From NCBI RefSeq assembly GCF_900591205.1, contig NZ_UUPU01000008.1, forward strand, positions 62,001 to 126,000: DNA of 64,000 bases. The letters are read 5' to 3'. Position 1 is the stretch's first letter. Every line of letters begins with the position of its first letter. Below the pieces are notes generated by a model. The model worked only from the letters and a program-made list of their open reading frames with translations, was not told where the DNA came from and ran no database searches. A program made the position numbers and the translations under genes. Source of the stretch: Pseudomonas viridiflava. GTDB lineage: Bacteria > Pseudomonadota > Gammaproteobacteria > Pseudomonadales > Pseudomonadaceae. Of the stretch, positions 36,481-46,026 are shown in pieces.

Positions 36481-37722
36481 TTAACCGCGTGGAGTCGCAA
36501 CGGCTGCGAGCTTGGGCGCGGTTTTTTCCGGCGCCACTTGCTCCAGGTTGCTGGCTTCAAGCGCTTGTCGTTGTTGTGCCAAGGCTGCGAGGGTTTCCTT
36601 GCTGGCCATCGGGATGGTTTCCGGTGCGACCGGCGACCCAGGGCGAACACGCTGCAGGCCCTTGACGATAATCGTGTCGTCTTTGTTCAGGCCACTGCGC
36701 ACGATGCGCAACCCTTCGATCTTCGGCCCCAGTTCCACCGAGCGATACGCCGGCTTGTCGCCGTCCATCACCAGCACGAATTTCTTGCCCAGGTCGGTGC
36801 CCACGGCTTCGTCGTTGATCAGTACGGCGGAGTAGGTGCCGCTGCCCACCAGCTTCAGGCGTGCGTACAGGCCAGGGGTGTATTCGCCCTTGCTGTTATC
36901 AAACACAGCGCGACCACGGATGGTGCCGGTAGCCGGGTTGACCTGGTTGTCGACGAAGTTCATCTGGCCCAGGTGGGGGTTGCCGGTTTCATTCGACAGG
37001 CCCAGGTACACAGGGGTGGTAGCACCACGACGGCCTTGGCGGGCCAGTTCGGTGTACTTGAGGAACACCCGCTCATCAGCGTCGAAGTAGGCGTAGACCT
37101 TGTCGGTGGACACCACGCTGGTCAGCGCGGTGACGTCGGCGGTCACCAGGTTGCCGGCGGTGATTTCGGCACGGCTGACACGGCCGCTGATCGGCGAGGT
37201 CACGCGGGTAAAGCTCAGGTTCAGCTTGGCCAGGTCCAACTGCGCCTGAATCCCGGCGACGGCGGCGCGGGCTTCCTGGGCGGAGGTGGTGCGCGAGTCG
37301 GCCAGTTCGGCGGAAATCGCATTGCTCTGGCGCAGGCGCTCGCCACGTTGCGCTTCGTTATCGCTGCGTGTCGCGGCGGCACGGGTTTGTTGCAATTGCG
37401 CTTCAAGGCGGCGCACTTCAGCCTGGAACGGACGCGGGTCGATCTGGAACAGCAGGTCGCCTTTCTTGACCAAAGCGCCTTCGGTGAAAGCGACTTGGTC
37501 AATCTGGCCAGAGACCCGCGGACGAATCTGCACGGTTTCCGGTGCCTCCAGGCGACCGGTGAACTCATCCCACTCGTTGACCGGTTGTTCAAGCACTTTG
37601 GCCACGCTGACTTTGGCAGCCGGCATGGCGGCCGCTTGTTCCGGAGTTTTGCCGCACGCGCTCATCACCACCACGGCCAAAATCGCCAGGGGGAAGCGCA
37701 AATGTTTGAGTGACTGTTCCAT
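36481..37722 (-). CDS. mexE: RND periplasmic adaptor MexE
   Basis: A 413-residue membrane-fusion lipoprotein. The signal peptide ends at the lipobox VMSAC, giving an acylated Cys. The barrel, lipoyl and hairpin regions appear in order, with RLEAPETVQIRPRVSGQIDQVAF, then DLLFQIDPRPFQAEVRRLEAQL and SFTRVTSPISGRVSRAEITAGNLV. The ATG at 37722 is chosen because the hydrophobic core follows at once; the frame extends to 37761 without need. It couples MexF to OprN. A MexT-like binding site lies 76 bp upstream, but no mexT gene is in this window. Confidence 0.95.
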   Translation of the reverse strand: MEQSLKHLRFPLAILAVVVMSACGKTPEQAAAMPAAKVSVAKVLEQPVNEWDEFTGRLEAPETVQIRPRVSGQIDQVAFTEGALVKKGDLLFQIDPRPFQAEVRRLEAQLQQTRAAATRSDNEAQRGERLRQSNAISAELADSRTTSAQEARAAVAGIQAQLDLAKLNLSFTRVTSPISGRVSRAEITAGNLVTADVTALTSVVSTDKVYAYFDADERVFLKYTELARQGRRGATTPVYLGLSNETGNPHLGQMNFVDNQVNPATGTIRGRAVFDNSKGEYTPGLYARLKLVGSGTYSAVLINDEAVGTDLGKKFVLVMDGDKPAYRSVELGPKIEGLRIVRSGLNKDDTIIVKGLQRVRPGSPVAPETIPMASKETLAALAQQRQALEASNLEQVAPEKTAPKLAAVATPRG

Positions 37723-37798
37723 GAGGTGCATCCGCCAATGTATTTGAGATGGGCGGATCATGCGCGGCGAGGTGCTATGTCACGAATCGAATGAAGCA

Positions 37799-37822
37799 AA
37801 GGTAACTATCATTCGGAATGAT
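37799..37822 (-). promoter_or_regulatory. MexT-like box upstream of mexE
   Basis: Read towards mexE the site is ATCA, five bases, AATGAT, four bases, ACCTT. The published P. aeruginosa MexT consensus as I recall it is ATCA-N5-GTCGAT-N4-ACYAT. Spacing is exact, the first block is perfect, and the later blocks match 3 of 6 and 4 of 5. The core is also a near-perfect dyad (ATCATTC / GAATGAT). MexT is encoded elsewhere. Confidence 0.55.
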
Positions 37823-38073
37823 ATAAGCGCGAGATTAGCCCTCTAGGATGCGGGTTTCGTTAGGGGGCTATCAATAGGAATGATGACAAAAGACTGTTGC
37901 TGCCATCGCAACGACGATCGCCGGTCAGGTTCACTGCACCCTGGGACGGTGGCCCGATATGCGGTATCACCGCTGTTCGACACGGGCGTAATTATCTGTC
38001 CTTGATCAGTTTGAGCATTGCCTAAGCCAGAAACAATTTGTCACATGCAAGGCTATTTTCCGACTTCTGTTGA

Positions 38074-38104
38074 AATAGGCAATAAATTCCCTTGATCAGG
38101 CAAT
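38074..38104 (+). promoter_or_regulatory. Tandem-repeat operator upstream of xdhC-araC
   Basis: Two direct copies, AATAGGCAAT and ATCAGGCAAT, with starts 21 bp apart. The same layout recurs upstream of several genes between 45 and 55 kb. It lies 94 or 147 bp before the two candidate xdhC starts. Proposed target of the AraC regulator at 39207-40154, which would then control itself. Confidence 0.65.
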
Positions 38105-38251
38105 CACCTCTCCCGGCTAACTCCACATACTCCGTTCAATCGTGAGGCCGCGCTCAACGGGCCTGCACCTCAACCCAGTGGCCAGCCCGTAAAAGGCTTG
38201 CCGATCACGCTGGGAAACTCATCGGAGGAAGGCCGGGCCGGTTCGCATTTC

Positions 38252-39220
38252 ATGAAAAACCTTGATCTCCAAGTTATCCAGCAAGCCACAACGTGGCTCG
38301 AACAAGGTCGCTGCGTTTGGTTGTGCACGGTGCTTGCAACCTTTGGTTCGGCACCGCGAGGGCCCGGGTCTCTATTGGCAGCCCTGTCGACAGGCGAGTT
38401 CTGCGGGTCACTCTCGGGAGGCTGTGTCGAGGAAGATTTCCTTGAACGGTTAGGGCGCCATGAGTTTGTCGAGCACAACCATGTCGTGCGTTACGGTGAG
38501 GGCGGGCTTGCACCCTCACTGGAGCTACCGTGTGGCGGCGTACTCGACGTACTGGTCGAACAGTTCGAACCCGATTGCGCAGCGAAAGCGCACTTCGCAG
38601 TACTGTTGGGCTCTCTGCAAGGACGCCAGCGCGTGGTGCGGCATATTACGCTTGGAACCAATGCCCGACGGACTCAGAGCGATGCAGGTGCCACTGCGCC
38701 GGTCGTCGTTGAAGCCGACCAGGTGCGGATTCGTATGGGGGCAGCCCAACGATTATTGATCGCCGGTCTGTCCCCGGTGGCCGAGTTCTGCGCCGGTTTT
38801 GCGGTGGCGTTGGGCTATGAGGTAATCGTATGCGACCCGCGCCCCGAGTTGACCGGCGCCTTCAGCATGGCCGGCGTGGAAGTACTCAAGGTGTTTCCTG
38901 CCACGTTCATTGCCGAAGGCGGATGCCATGACGGCACAGCCATTGTCGCGTTGACCCACGACCCGCGCATGGACGACCTGACGTTGCTGGAGGCCGTGAG
39001 AACCAGCGCTTTTTACATCGGTGCCATGGGCTCCAGGCGGACCAGCGAAAAGCGTCTTGAGCGGGTCAAGCGCATTGGCGCGTTGGCGCCGCAGATGCTC
39101 GAACGCATTCATGCGCCGATTGGACTTAACTTGGGGAGCAAGACCCCAGCCGAGATTGCCCTTGCAGTCATGGCGGATATTGTTCGCTTTAGCAACGGAG
39201 TCGCTCGTGACCAACTCTAG
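38252..39220 (+). CDS. xdhC: XdhC/CoxI-family molybdenum cofactor maturation factor
   Basis: A 322-residue cytoplasmic protein that sulfurates and inserts molybdenum cofactor into xanthine-dehydrogenase-family enzymes. The N-terminal XdhC/CoxI domain contains ATFGSAPRGPGSLLA and GSLSGGCVEEDFLE, with the Cys conserved in the family. The C-terminal Rossmann domain has LLIAGLSPVAEFCAGFAVALGYEVIVCDPRPE and FYIGAMGSRRTSEKR. The ATG at 38252 gives the usual opening; a TTG at 38198 is possible and lies nearer the operator. The likely client is IorAB, encoded at 47.7-50.5 kb under a related operator. The end overlaps the AraC start by 14 bp. Confidence 0.9.
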   Translation: MKNLDLQVIQQATTWLEQGRCVWLCTVLATFGSAPRGPGSLLAALSTGEFCGSLSGGCVEEDFLERLGRHEFVEHNHVVRYGEGGLAPSLELPCGGVLDVLVEQFEPDCAAKAHFAVLLGSLQGRQRVVRHITLGTNARRTQSDAGATAPVVVEADQVRIRMGAAQRLLIAGLSPVAEFCAGFAVALGYEVIVCDPRPELTGAFSMAGVEVLKVFPATFIAEGGCHDGTAIVALTHDPRMDDLTLLEAVRTSAFYIGAMGSRRTSEKRLERVKRIGALAPQMLERIHAPIGLNLGSKTPAEIALAVMADIVRFSNGVARDQL

Positions 39221-40154
39221 ACCAGTGCTGATCAAGGAATCCTATGTGCAACCTGTGCTTATGAAAGAACCGATGGCGTGCGCCGTCGGCCGCCTTGCGG
39301 GCGCGGTTGATCGGGTATTGGGCAGCGATGATGAGAGGATTGGCGCATTGCCTGGCCTGAACCTGTACCGCCGCCCCGACATCACGGCACCCATGCACTG
39401 TATTTACGGCCTGGGCATTGGCGTGACCTTGCAAGGTTGCAAGCGGGTATTGGTCGGCAGTGAAGTGCTGACCTACGGGCCCGGCCAGTCCATGGTCACC
39501 AGCGTGGATCTGCCGGTCATTTCACAGGTCAGCCAGGCGAGTATGGCGCACCCGTTTCTGGGGATTATGTTGGCGCTGGACAACGCCACCGTCATGCAAA
39601 TCGCTGACCGCATGAAACTGTCCCAACGCATGCGAGAGGACGAATTTCGGGCGGTGACCGTGCAACCCCTGGACGCGGGTGTGCTGGATGCCGTACGGCG
39701 CCTGGTGGAGCTGCTGGGCGAGCCGCAATTGCTTGAAACCCTGGCCCCGCTGATCAAGGAAGAACTGATTGCGCGGCTGTTGAGCGGTGCCCACGGCCCG
39801 CAGTTGCTGCATGTGATCGCAGCCGGGTCGCCCAGCCAGCACATTGCCAGGACGGTTGCCTGGCTGAAACTCAACTATCGTCAGGCCCTGCGCATGGATG
39901 ACCTGGCCGCCCACGCTCACATGAGTCCGTCGACGTTTCGCCAGCATTTTCGCGCCTTGACGGGCATGAGTCCGTTGCAATATCAGAAGCAACTGCGGCT
40001 GCAAGCCGCACGGCAGTTGATGCTTAGCCAGGGGGTGGATGCAAGCAGCGCCGGTGGCATCGTGGGCTATGAAAGCTCGTCGCAGTTCAGTCGTGAATAC
40101 AGCCGTCTGTTTGGCGAGCCACCGCAACGCGACATCAAGCGAATCCGTGTCTAG
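39207..40154 (+). CDS. AraC family regulator, YqhC-like (AraC_N domain)
   Basis: A 315-residue regulator. Residues about 25-190 match the AraC_N (PF06719) domain of YqhC-type regulators: GLNLYRRPDITAPMHCIYGLGIGVTLQGCKRVLVG, then YGPGQSMVTSVDLPVISQVSQASMAHPFLGIMLALD. The C-terminal double helix-turn-helix holds LRMDDLAAHAHMSPSTFRQHFRALTGMSPLQYQKQLRLQAARQ and GYESSSQFSREYSRLFG. The GTG at 39207 follows GGAG at six bases and overlaps the xdhC stop, so the two are coupled; an ATG at 39261 is an alternative. E. coli YqhC activates aldehyde reductases in response to aldehydes. This protein is the best candidate to bind the 21-bp-spaced repeats. Confidence 0.9.
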   Translation: MTNSRPVLIKESYVQPVLMKEPMACAVGRLAGAVDRVLGSDDERIGALPGLNLYRRPDITAPMHCIYGLGIGVTLQGCKRVLVGSEVLTYGPGQSMVTSVDLPVISQVSQASMAHPFLGIMLALDNATVMQIADRMKLSQRMREDEFRAVTVQPLDAGVLDAVRRLVELLGEPQLLETLAPLIKEELIARLLSGAHGPQLLHVIAAGSPSQHIARTVAWLKLNYRQALRMDDLAAHAHMSPSTFRQHFRALTGMSPLQYQKQLRLQAARQLMLSQGVDASSAGGIVGYESSSQFSREYSRLFGEPPQRDIKRIRV

Positions 40155-40660
40155 CAGCGTCGGATAGTGGAGGGGGCTGTCGCTGCGGTGGTGTTCCCGT
40201 TGCCGTCCGTTGAACCGCGCCGTTGCAATAACTCAATCTGATCGGCCGGCACCAGCGTGCGTAAGGTTTTGTAGAGCACGCGGGTTTCCAGCAGGTTCCA
40301 CACCCGCAGCATGGTTTCCAGCGCATCCAGGGGTTTGCTGATGAAATCTCTGGCACCGAGCGCCAGGGCGCGCAGGCGGGTGTCGCGGGTGGCGTCGGCA
40401 GTGAGCACGAGGATCGGCAGGTATTCGCCATGGGGGATGCGCCGGTTGAGCTGTTCCAGCACCGCAAAACCGTCGAGCTCGGGCATGTGCAGGTCGAGAA
40501 TCACCAGGTCCGGTTCGAAGCTGTTGAACAGCTCCAGTGTGCGTAATGGCTCAGTGCTGCTCAGCACGTTGTTCAGCCCTTCGCGCGCCAGCAATTGCTC
40601 CACCAGGTCGAGATTCGGGCGTTGGTCGTCGATGATCAAAATACGCAGGTCGAGGTTCAC
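40151..40660 (-). CDS. Stand-alone response-regulator receiver
   Basis: A 169-residue CheY-like receiver. Acidic pocket IIDDQRP, phospho-acceptor Asp in LVILDLHMPELDG (about residue 56), switch Thr in VLTADATRD and Lys in FISKPLDA are all present. The remaining 45 residues (LLETRVLYKTLRTLVPADQIELL and a Gly/Thr/Asn tail) match no output domain I know. Related proteins sometimes continue into an HD-GYP domain, which is absent here. It overlaps the hybrid kinase by 4 bp upstream and the convergent AraC gene by 4 bp at its end. Last gene of a coupled signalling operon; a phosphorelay partner of the hybrid kinase is likely. Confidence 0.9.
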   Translation of the reverse strand: MNLDLRILIIDDQRPNLDLVEQLLAREGLNNVLSSTEPLRTLELFNSFEPDLVILDLHMPELDGFAVLEQLNRRIPHGEYLPILVLTADATRDTRLRALALGARDFISKPLDALETMLRVWNLLETRVLYKTLRTLVPADQIELLQRRGSTDGNGNTTAATAPSTIRRC

Positions 40661-42975
40661 GCGGGCTCCGGAAAGTACTGGTCGAGGTGGGCAAGAAACG
40701 CGGGTACGTTAATCGGCTTATTCAATATGGCCGTCGCGCCCGCGTCATGCAGGGCCTGGCGGGTGAGGTCGCTGGCGTCGGCGGTGATCATCAGCACCGG
40801 TGTGTATCGGGTGATCGCAGACCGGCGCAGACGCTGCAGTACAGCCAGGCCGTCGATGTCCGGCAGTGACACGTCGAGCAGAATCAGCTGCGGCACATGT
40901 TGAGCTGCCAGGTCCAGGCCCAGCTGGCCTTGCATGCTGGACAGCAGCTTTATTCCGGGCCTGCGGTGCAGCAAGGTTTCGATCAGCGCCAGGCTGGAGA
41001 GGTTGTCTTCGATATACAGCACCTTGCCCTGGATCGCGGGAGCAGGGCGTACCGGCCTCGTATCGACTACGGGCGCGAGCAAGTCGCCGGCGGGCTGCAC
41101 GCGCACGAAGGGCAGCTCCAGGGTGAAGCGTGAGCCGATTCCGTGTTGGCTGTGCACGCTCAGTCTGCCATTCATCTTTTCCAGCAGGCTTTTACTCAGC
41201 GCCAGGCCCAGGCCGCTGCCTTCGACATTCGGGTCGGCCCCCAAGCGCTCGAACGGTTTGAACAACTGCCCGATGTGATCGGCCGCGATGCCTCTGCCGG
41301 TGTCGCAGACGGACACGCCGATGCGCTGCCCCTCGACCATGACTTCAATGCTCACCTGACCCTGAGGCCGGTTGTACTTGATGGCATTGGACAGCAGGTT
41401 CAGCAGCACCTGGGTCAGGCGTTGCCGATCAGCCACGATGCCGATATCCGCCGCCAGCGGTGGCAGTGGCTGTAACTGGATACCCGCGTCGCCAGCCATG
41501 GGTGATACCAGCGCCAGGGCTTCTTGCAGCACGCCCGCCAAGGGGATCGGTTCGATGTTCAACGGCAAGCGTCCCGCCTCGATCTTGGCAATATCCAACA
41601 CTTCGTTGATCAGCGTCAGCAGGTGCTGACCGGCGCGCAGGATGTGACCGACCTGGGGCTTTTGCGCCACCGCCGAGTCCATGTCCAGCAGTTGCGCAAA
41701 GCCCAGGATCGAGTTGAGCGGGGTGCGCAGTTCGTGGCTCATGCGTGAGAGAAACTCGCTCTTGGCCCGGCTGGCGCGTTCGGCTTCCTCACGGGCGGTG
41801 CCCAGCGCAATCTCCGCTGCGCGACGGTCGGTGATGTCGCGGGTGATCTTCGAGAAACCACGCAGGGCACCGGTGCTGTCGTACTGCGCGGTGATCACCA
41901 CGCTGGCCCAGAAGCGCGTGCCGTCCTTGCGGCAACGCCAGCCTTCTTCGGTGTAGTCACCGTCGCGAGTGGCCTCGCGCAGCGCCATGTCCGGGTGTTG
42001 CGGGCATTCTTCCGGCAGGTAGAACAGCGAGAAGTGCTGGCCTATGATCTCCTGCTCGGTGTAGCCCTTGATCCGCTCGGCGCCGTTGTTCCAACTGGTG
42101 ACATGGCCTGTACTGTCGAGGGCGAAGATCCCGTAGTCCTTGACCCCATCAATGATCAGCCGCAAGCGCTCTTCATTCTCGCGCAATGCACGCTCGCGCT
42201 CGGCCAGCAGCACGCCGGCCTCCACCAGGCGCGTGCCCAACTGGCCAATCTCGTCGTTTTCCGGCGGATGCGGCTGCAGCGGCTGACCGAGCGCCAGGCG
42301 TTGCGCATTGCCCTGTACTTGCTGCACCCGAGCAACAATGCCCCTGGACAGAAACAGCACCGCGACGATGGCCCCAAACAGCCCGCAGATGGCCGCCAGC
42401 CAGGTGGACAGCAGCAGCCGCTGGCGTGTTTCGGCAGCCGCCATAGTGCGTTCGGCGAGCAACGAGTCCTCAAGGGTGAGCATGGTGCCGATGTGCTGGC
42501 GCAAGGTATCCAGGATGTGTTTGTTGCTCACCAGAATGCTGGTAATCGACTCAGGGCTGGTGGTCGAGTCGTTGAGCATGTCCTCCAGCCCATCAATTTT
42601 GCTGTTGATCAGCGGCGTGATCGACGCGAGCTGTTCGCGTACCCGTTGATCACGAACATTATGGTCGAGGCGGCGCAGGGCTGACTCAATCTGCGGCTTG
42701 GCGTTGAGATACCCCGGCAGGAAATCCTCGCGACGGGTCAGCAGGTAGCCGCGCACGCTGGCGGCGGCTTCGGCCAGCAGCGTGTGCACGGCGCGGATAT
42801 CGCCTTGTACACGCAGCACGCGGCGCACGTCTTCTTCGGCGCGGGCGGTCTGCCGTTCGGTGATGTAGATCAGCACCAGGGACAACAACAGCACCACCAG
42901 CGGCAGCGAAATCACCACCAGCGCTTTGCCGCGCAGGGGCAGGTCCGCCCAACGCCTGGCGTACATGCGCATCAT
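40657..42975 (-). CDS. Membrane hybrid histidine kinase (CHASE3-HAMP-PAS-HisKA-HATPase-REC)
   Basis: A 772-residue sensor. The helix at 15-37 ([20 protein letters not shown]) and another at about 190-212 flank a CHASE3-like periplasmic domain ([23 protein letters not shown]). HAMP follows to about 262. A PAS domain spans about 272-390 ([25 protein letters not shown]). HisKA carries the His in [14 protein letters not shown] (about 418). The ATPase has [12 protein letters not shown], then [18 protein letters not shown] and [10 protein letters not shown]. The C-terminal receiver has VLYIEDN and [13 protein letters not shown]. It is coupled by 4-bp overlaps to both neighbours. The signal is unknown. 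Confidence 0.93.
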   Translation of the reverse strand: MMRMYARRWADLPLRGKALVVISLPLVVLLLSLVLIYITERQTARAEEDVRRVLRVQGDIRAVHTLLAEAAASVRGYLLTRREDFLPGYLNAKPQIESALRRLDHNVRDQRVREQLASITPLINSKIDGLEDMLNDSTTSPESITSILVSNKHILDTLRQHIGTMLTLEDSLLAERTMAAAETRQRLLLSTWLAAICGLFGAIVAVLFLSRGIVARVQQVQGNAQRLALGQPLQPHPPENDEIGQLGTRLVEAGVLLAERERALRENEERLRLIIDGVKDYGIFALDSTGHVTSWNNGAERIKGYTEQEIIGQHFSLFYLPEECPQHPDMALREATRDGDYTEEGWRCRKDGTRFWASVVITAQYDSTGALRGFSKITRDITDRRAAEIALGTAREEAERASRAKSEFLSRMSHELRTPLNSILGFAQLLDMDSAVAQKPQVGHILRAGQHLLTLINEVLDIAKIEAGRLPLNIEPIPLAGVLQEALALVSPMAGDAGIQLQPLPPLAADIGIVADRQRLTQVLLNLLSNAIKYNRPQGQVSIEVMVEGQRIGVSVCDTGRGIAADHIGQLFKPFERLGADPNVEGSGLGLALSKSLLEKMNGRLSVHSQHGIGSRFTLELPFVRVQPAGDLLAPVVDTRPVRPAPAIQGKVLYIEDNLSSLALIETLLHRRPGIKLLSSMQGQLGLDLAAQHVPQLILLDVSLPDIDGLAVLQRLRRSAITRYTPVLMITADASDLTRQALHDAGATAILNKPINVPAFLAHLDQYFPEPA

Positions 42976-43625
42976 GGTTGCGTCACCAGGCCCAACGCGA
43001 TACCCCGCACGGCGGCCTGGGTGCGATCGGCCGCACCGAGCTTGCCGATCACCCGTTCGACGTGGGCTTTGGCGGTGCCGGTGGTAATCCCCAGGTGCGC
43101 ACCGATTTCCCGGTTGCTCATCCCGTTGGCGACCAGCCCGAGCACCTGGCGTTCACGGGGAGTGAGGTTTTCCGTGGCCGCCGCGCCATTGGCGTTGCGC
43201 TCGGTCATGCGCCGCAGCAGGCGAGCGCTCACCGCACTGTTGAGCGCTTCTTCACCGGCGGCCACCCGTTGCAAGGCGTCGATCACCTCGTTACGGCTGG
43301 CATCTTTCAGCAGGTAGCCTACCGCCCCGGCATTCATCGCGGCTTCCAGATGGTCAGGGCTGTCATCCATGGTGAAAATCACCACCTTGACGGCTGGCAG
43401 GCGCTGTTGCAGCAGGCGGGCGGCGCCGAGGCCATTGAGCACCGGCATACGAATATCGAGGATGACGATGTCGGGCAGTAACTGTTCGCACAGCTCCACC
43501 GCTTGCTGGCCATCCCGGGCCTGCCCGACCACTTCAAATTGCGGGTGACCGGCCAGCAACGCGACAAACCCGGTGCGCGTGACTTCATGATCATCCGCCA
43601 ACACCAGGCGTAATACGCGGCTCAT
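42972..43625 (-). CDS. NarL/FixJ-type response regulator
   Basis: A 217-residue regulator. The receiver has LADDHEVTR, the phospho-acceptor in [21 protein letters not shown] and a Lys in YLLKDAS. The C-terminal LuxR-type helix-turn-helix is [39 protein letters not shown]. The ATG at 43625 overlaps the stop of the upstream kinase by 4 bp, which fixes the start; the longer frame to 43697 lies inside that kinase. It is the natural partner of the 43622-44806 kinase and overlaps the hybrid kinase downstream by 4 bp. Confidence 0.93.
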   Translation of the reverse strand: MSRVLRLVLADDHEVTRTGFVALLAGHPQFEVVGQARDGQQAVELCEQLLPDIVILDIRMPVLNGLGAARLLQQRLPAVKVVIFTMDDSPDHLEAAMNAGAVGYLLKDASRNEVIDALQRVAAGEEALNSAVSARLLRRMTERNANGAAATENLTPRERQVLGLVANGMSNREIGAHLGITTGTAKAHVERVIGKLGAADRTQAAVRGIALGLVTQP

Positions 43626-44806
43626 TGCGGTGTTCCATTCAGGTGGGCGGGCACGCGGGCGTGCAGTTGCGTTCCGTCGCCCATCGCGCTGGCGCAATCG
43701 AGCACGCCGCCCAACAGGCTGGCGCGTTCGTGCATGGTGGCGAGCCCGAGGTGCTGGGCATTCTGGGTGTCAAGTTGTTGGCCTGGGGTAAAGCCTTTGC
43801 CGTTGTCGTTCACCCGCAGCGAAGCCTGGTCGTCGTGCAGCTCCAGGGCCAGTTGCACATGGCTGGCCTGCGCATGCTTGAGAATATTGTTGATAGCTTC
43901 CTGGCCGATTCGGAACAAGGCGATTTCCACCTGACTGGGCAAGCGCTCCGCGTAGGCGGTGGTCCACTGGACGCTGACGGCGGCTTCGCGCAGGCGGTCA
44001 GCCTCTTTGTCGAGCGCCTTGAACAAGCCGAAATCATCCAGCACCGTCGGGCGCAGGCCGGCGATCAGTTGCCGGCCTTCACCGACCGAGTGCTGAGCCA
44101 GGGTCAGAATCGCCTGCAGGTCTGCGTTCAACGTACCTGGCAGCGTCGGGCAGCGGCCGGCGAACCCTTGCAGGCGCTGATGTAAGCCCGCGAGGGTTTG
44201 CGCCAACCCGTCGTGCAGGTCGTATGCCACGCGTTTGCGCTCGTCTTCCTGGGCCCGCAGCAGCCGGTTGACCAGCTCGGAAAGCGTCCTGTCGCGGGTT
44301 TTGAGGGTGGTCAACAATCGTTGGTTTTCCAGGTGCGCGGCCAGCAGTGTGGCGAGCAATTGCAGGGATTCACTGTCTTCATGGTCTGGCGCGCGCAGGC
44401 TGACACTGTTGCCCAGCACCAGTACGCCAAAGGCATCGCCGTCGCCGCCGCGAAGCGGTACTTGCAACACACTGGGCAGGGCGCTTCCCGGTAGCTCCAG
44501 CCAGCACGGTGCGCGTAAGCGGCGATCGGCGACGGCGCTGAGGCTACTCAGTCGGTCCTGGCTGCCATGGCGTGCTGTGATAGTGGCGCACCCACCGGTG
44601 TCCCATTCCTGAATCAGCCCGTGGTCCATCGCAAGAAATGCGCTCGCCCGTGCCAGCACGCGTTCGCGCATGGCATCAGGCGCCAGTTGCGGTAATGCCT
44701 GCCCGGTGTCCACCAGCAACCGCAAACGCGCAGTGCGACTTTCGGATTGTCGATAATGTGCACGGATAGCCAGGGCACTGCCGGGATCGTGTGGCGTGTT
44801 TTGCAT
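43622..44806 (-). CDS. Soluble GAF-domain sensor histidine kinase, NarX/DegS type
   Basis: A 394-residue kinase without a membrane helix. Residues about 35-165 look like a GAF domain ([26 protein letters not shown], then [21 protein letters not shown]). HisKA_3 contains the phospho-His in [20 protein letters not shown] (about 199). The HATPase region has [27 protein letters not shown] and [14 protein letters not shown]. This class pairs with NarL-type regulators, one of which follows with a 4-bp overlap. First gene of the four-gene signalling operon and divergent from the SnoaL-like gene. An intracellular ligand is likely. Confidence 0.92.
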   Translation of the reverse strand: MQNTPHDPGSALAIRAHYRQSESRTARLRLLVDTGQALPQLAPDAMRERVLARASAFLAMDHGLIQEWDTGGCATITARHGSQDRLSSLSAVADRRLRAPCWLELPGSALPSVLQVPLRGGDGDAFGVLVLGNSVSLRAPDHEDSESLQLLATLLAAHLENQRLLTTLKTRDRTLSELVNRLLRAQEDERKRVAYDLHDGLAQTLAGLHQRLQGFAGRCPTLPGTLNADLQAILTLAQHSVGEGRQLIAGLRPTVLDDFGLFKALDKEADRLREAAVSVQWTTAYAERLPSQVEIALFRIGQEAINNILKHAQASHVQLALELHDDQASLRVNDNGKGFTPGQQLDTQNAQHLGLATMHERASLLGGVLDCASAMGDGTQLHARVPAHLNGTPQ

Positions 44807-44973
44807 GCTTGGGGTCCGGTGTCACAGGCGCGCAGGCGCGAGGGAGGCTATTAAACCTTGTTGAGCGGGTTGGGCGCTATCTGCCAAATGGCATAGTTAA
44901 ATGACTCCGGTTGGCCGATGGCGAGCGGGCAGGCGATTGGCAAAGTGTGCTCACCCACAACAGGAGCATTCCA

Positions 44974-45492
44974 ATGAACTTCAAAACCGTGTCGATCGCC
45001 GTGATTTTCGCCTTGAGCGCCCCCTTTGTTCTGGCTGCCGAGACGTCACCCTATGTCTACCGCGAAGTGGCCCAGGCACCTGCCAATGTGAAAGACCGCG
45101 AGATTGCCGGGTTGTTTGACCGTTGGAACAGCGCCTTACAGACCGGTAACGTCAAGACAGTGGTCGACTTGTATGCGCCGGGCGCGGTGTTGCAGCCGAC
45201 CGTGTCCAACCAGGTGCGTAGCACGCCGGAGCAGATCACGGACTACTTCGATCACTTCCTGGTGCTCAAGCCGGTAGGCCAGATCAACTACCGTGAAATC
45301 CGCCAGTTGGGGACTAACGTGGCGATGGACAGCGGGGTCTACACGTTCACCCTGACTGAGGCGAACGGCAAGACCCGTCACGTGCAGGCACGCTACACCT
45401 TCGTCTACGAAAAGGTTGGCAGCGAGTGGAAAATCCTCAACCACCATTCCTCGGCGATGCCTGAAGTGCAGGCGAAGCACGCCAAGCAGTAA
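44974..45492 (+). CDS. Exported SgcJ/EcaC-type SnoaL-like protein
   Basis: A 172-residue protein starting at ATG 44974, seven bases after AGGAG. A Sec signal peptide (MNFKTVSIAVIFALSAPFVLA) is cleaved before AETSPY. The mature part is an NTF2-like cone close to the CaMKII-association/DUF4440 group: EIAGLFDRWNSALQTGNVKTVVDLYAPGAVLQPT, TPEQITDYFDHFLVLKPVGQI and ARYTFVYEKVGSEWKILNHHSSAMPE, the last being the family's closing strand. Annotated in databases as oxidoreductase without evidence. Divergent from the signalling operon, so control by its NarL-type regulator is possible. A good terminator follows. Confidence 0.87.
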   Translation: MNFKTVSIAVIFALSAPFVLAAETSPYVYREVAQAPANVKDREIAGLFDRWNSALQTGNVKTVVDLYAPGAVLQPTVSNQVRSTPEQITDYFDHFLVLKPVGQINYREIRQLGTNVAMDSGVYTFTLTEANGKTRHVQARYTFVYEKVGSEWKILNHHSSAMPEVQAKHAKQ

Positions 45493-45502
45493 CCGCCGAT
45501 TC

Positions 45503-45538
45503 AAAAAGTCCACGCCCCTTGCGGGTGTGGACTTTTTT
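45503..45538 (+). terminator. Rho-independent terminator
   Basis: AAAAAGTCCAC pairs with GTGGACTTTTT around a short GC-rich top, ending in six T residues, 10 nt after the SnoaL-like gene stop. Confidence 0.88.
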
Positions 45539-45556
45539 GCGTTTGCGCCACGTCAG

Positions 45557-45587
45557 ATCGGGCAAGCAATCGCGTCGATCAGGCAAC
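45557..45587 (+). promoter_or_regulatory. Tandem-repeat operator upstream of the ABM/MFS operon
   Basis: Direct copies ATCGGGCAAG and ATCAGGCAAC start 21 bp apart and end 82 bp before the ATG at 45670. Same layout as the xdhC, ykgJ and RND copies. Confidence 0.65.
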
Positions 45588-45669
45588 CTCGGCGTGTCGG
45601 GGGCACAGCATACTGGCGAGGACTTACCCAATCTATAAGCGTCAAGTACGCCTTTTTTGGAGAACACTC

Positions 45670-46026
45670 ATGCGTTCGCCTGACCGCGGCACCCAGTTCA
45701 GCCAGCTCGTTGAGTTCGTCGTCGAGCCCCCTCATGTGCAGGATCTGGTGACGGCATTGATCGAGCGCGTCGAGCGCTTTACCTGTCTCTGCCCTGGATT
45801 TATCAGCGCGCAGGTGCACGTCAGCGAGGACGGCGACCGGGTGCTGATGCAACTGTTGTGGCCCTCCAGGCAATACAGCGAACTGGCGATTAAACGCTCC
45901 CAAACGGTTGAGCCCGATCTGTTTCATCTGGCACGCCAGCACCACGCCAGCGCGCTGTTATTCAGCACCTTCAATACGGTAGCGCTGGTGCGCACAGTAT
46001 CGACTGCCGAAGGTGAGGATCAATGA
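45670..46026 (+). CDS. ABM-domain small protein (antibiotic biosynthesis monooxygenase fold)
   Basis: A 118-residue cytoplasmic protein. The text QLVEFVVEPPHVQDLVTALIERVERFTCLCPGFISAQVHVSEDGDRVLMQLLWPSRQ fits the ferredoxin-like ABM fold, in which the second strand carries PGF-x-SA and the third the VL-QLLW run. Such proteins oxidise or degrade small aromatic or quinone molecules, or simply bind them. GGAG lies upstream of the ATG. It overlaps the following transporter gene by 4 bp, so they form an operon headed by the tandem-repeat operator. Substrate unknown. Confidence 0.78.
   Translation: MRSPDRGTQFSQLVEFVVEPPHVQDLVTALIERVERFTCLCPGFISAQVHVSEDGDRVLMQLLWPSRQYSELAIKRSQTVEPDLFHLARQHHASALLFSTFNTVALVRTVSTAEGEDQ

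Larger units (their letters stand above)
37723..38251. other. 529-base gene-free region between mexE and xdhC
   Basis: No convincing open frame lies here. The mexE side holds a MexT-like box (37799-37822) and the xdhC side holds the tandem-repeat operator (38074-38104). The middle has isolated fragments resembling degenerate half-sites (TTGATCAG at 38002-38009 and TTGCCTAAG at 38018-38026), but no second properly spaced pair. Confidence 0.6.

Noticed and set aside
38002..38026. TTGATCAG and TTGCCTAAG fragments as a second operator facing mexE
   Set aside because: The spacing is wrong and mexE is about 280 bp away; possibly decayed half-sites only.
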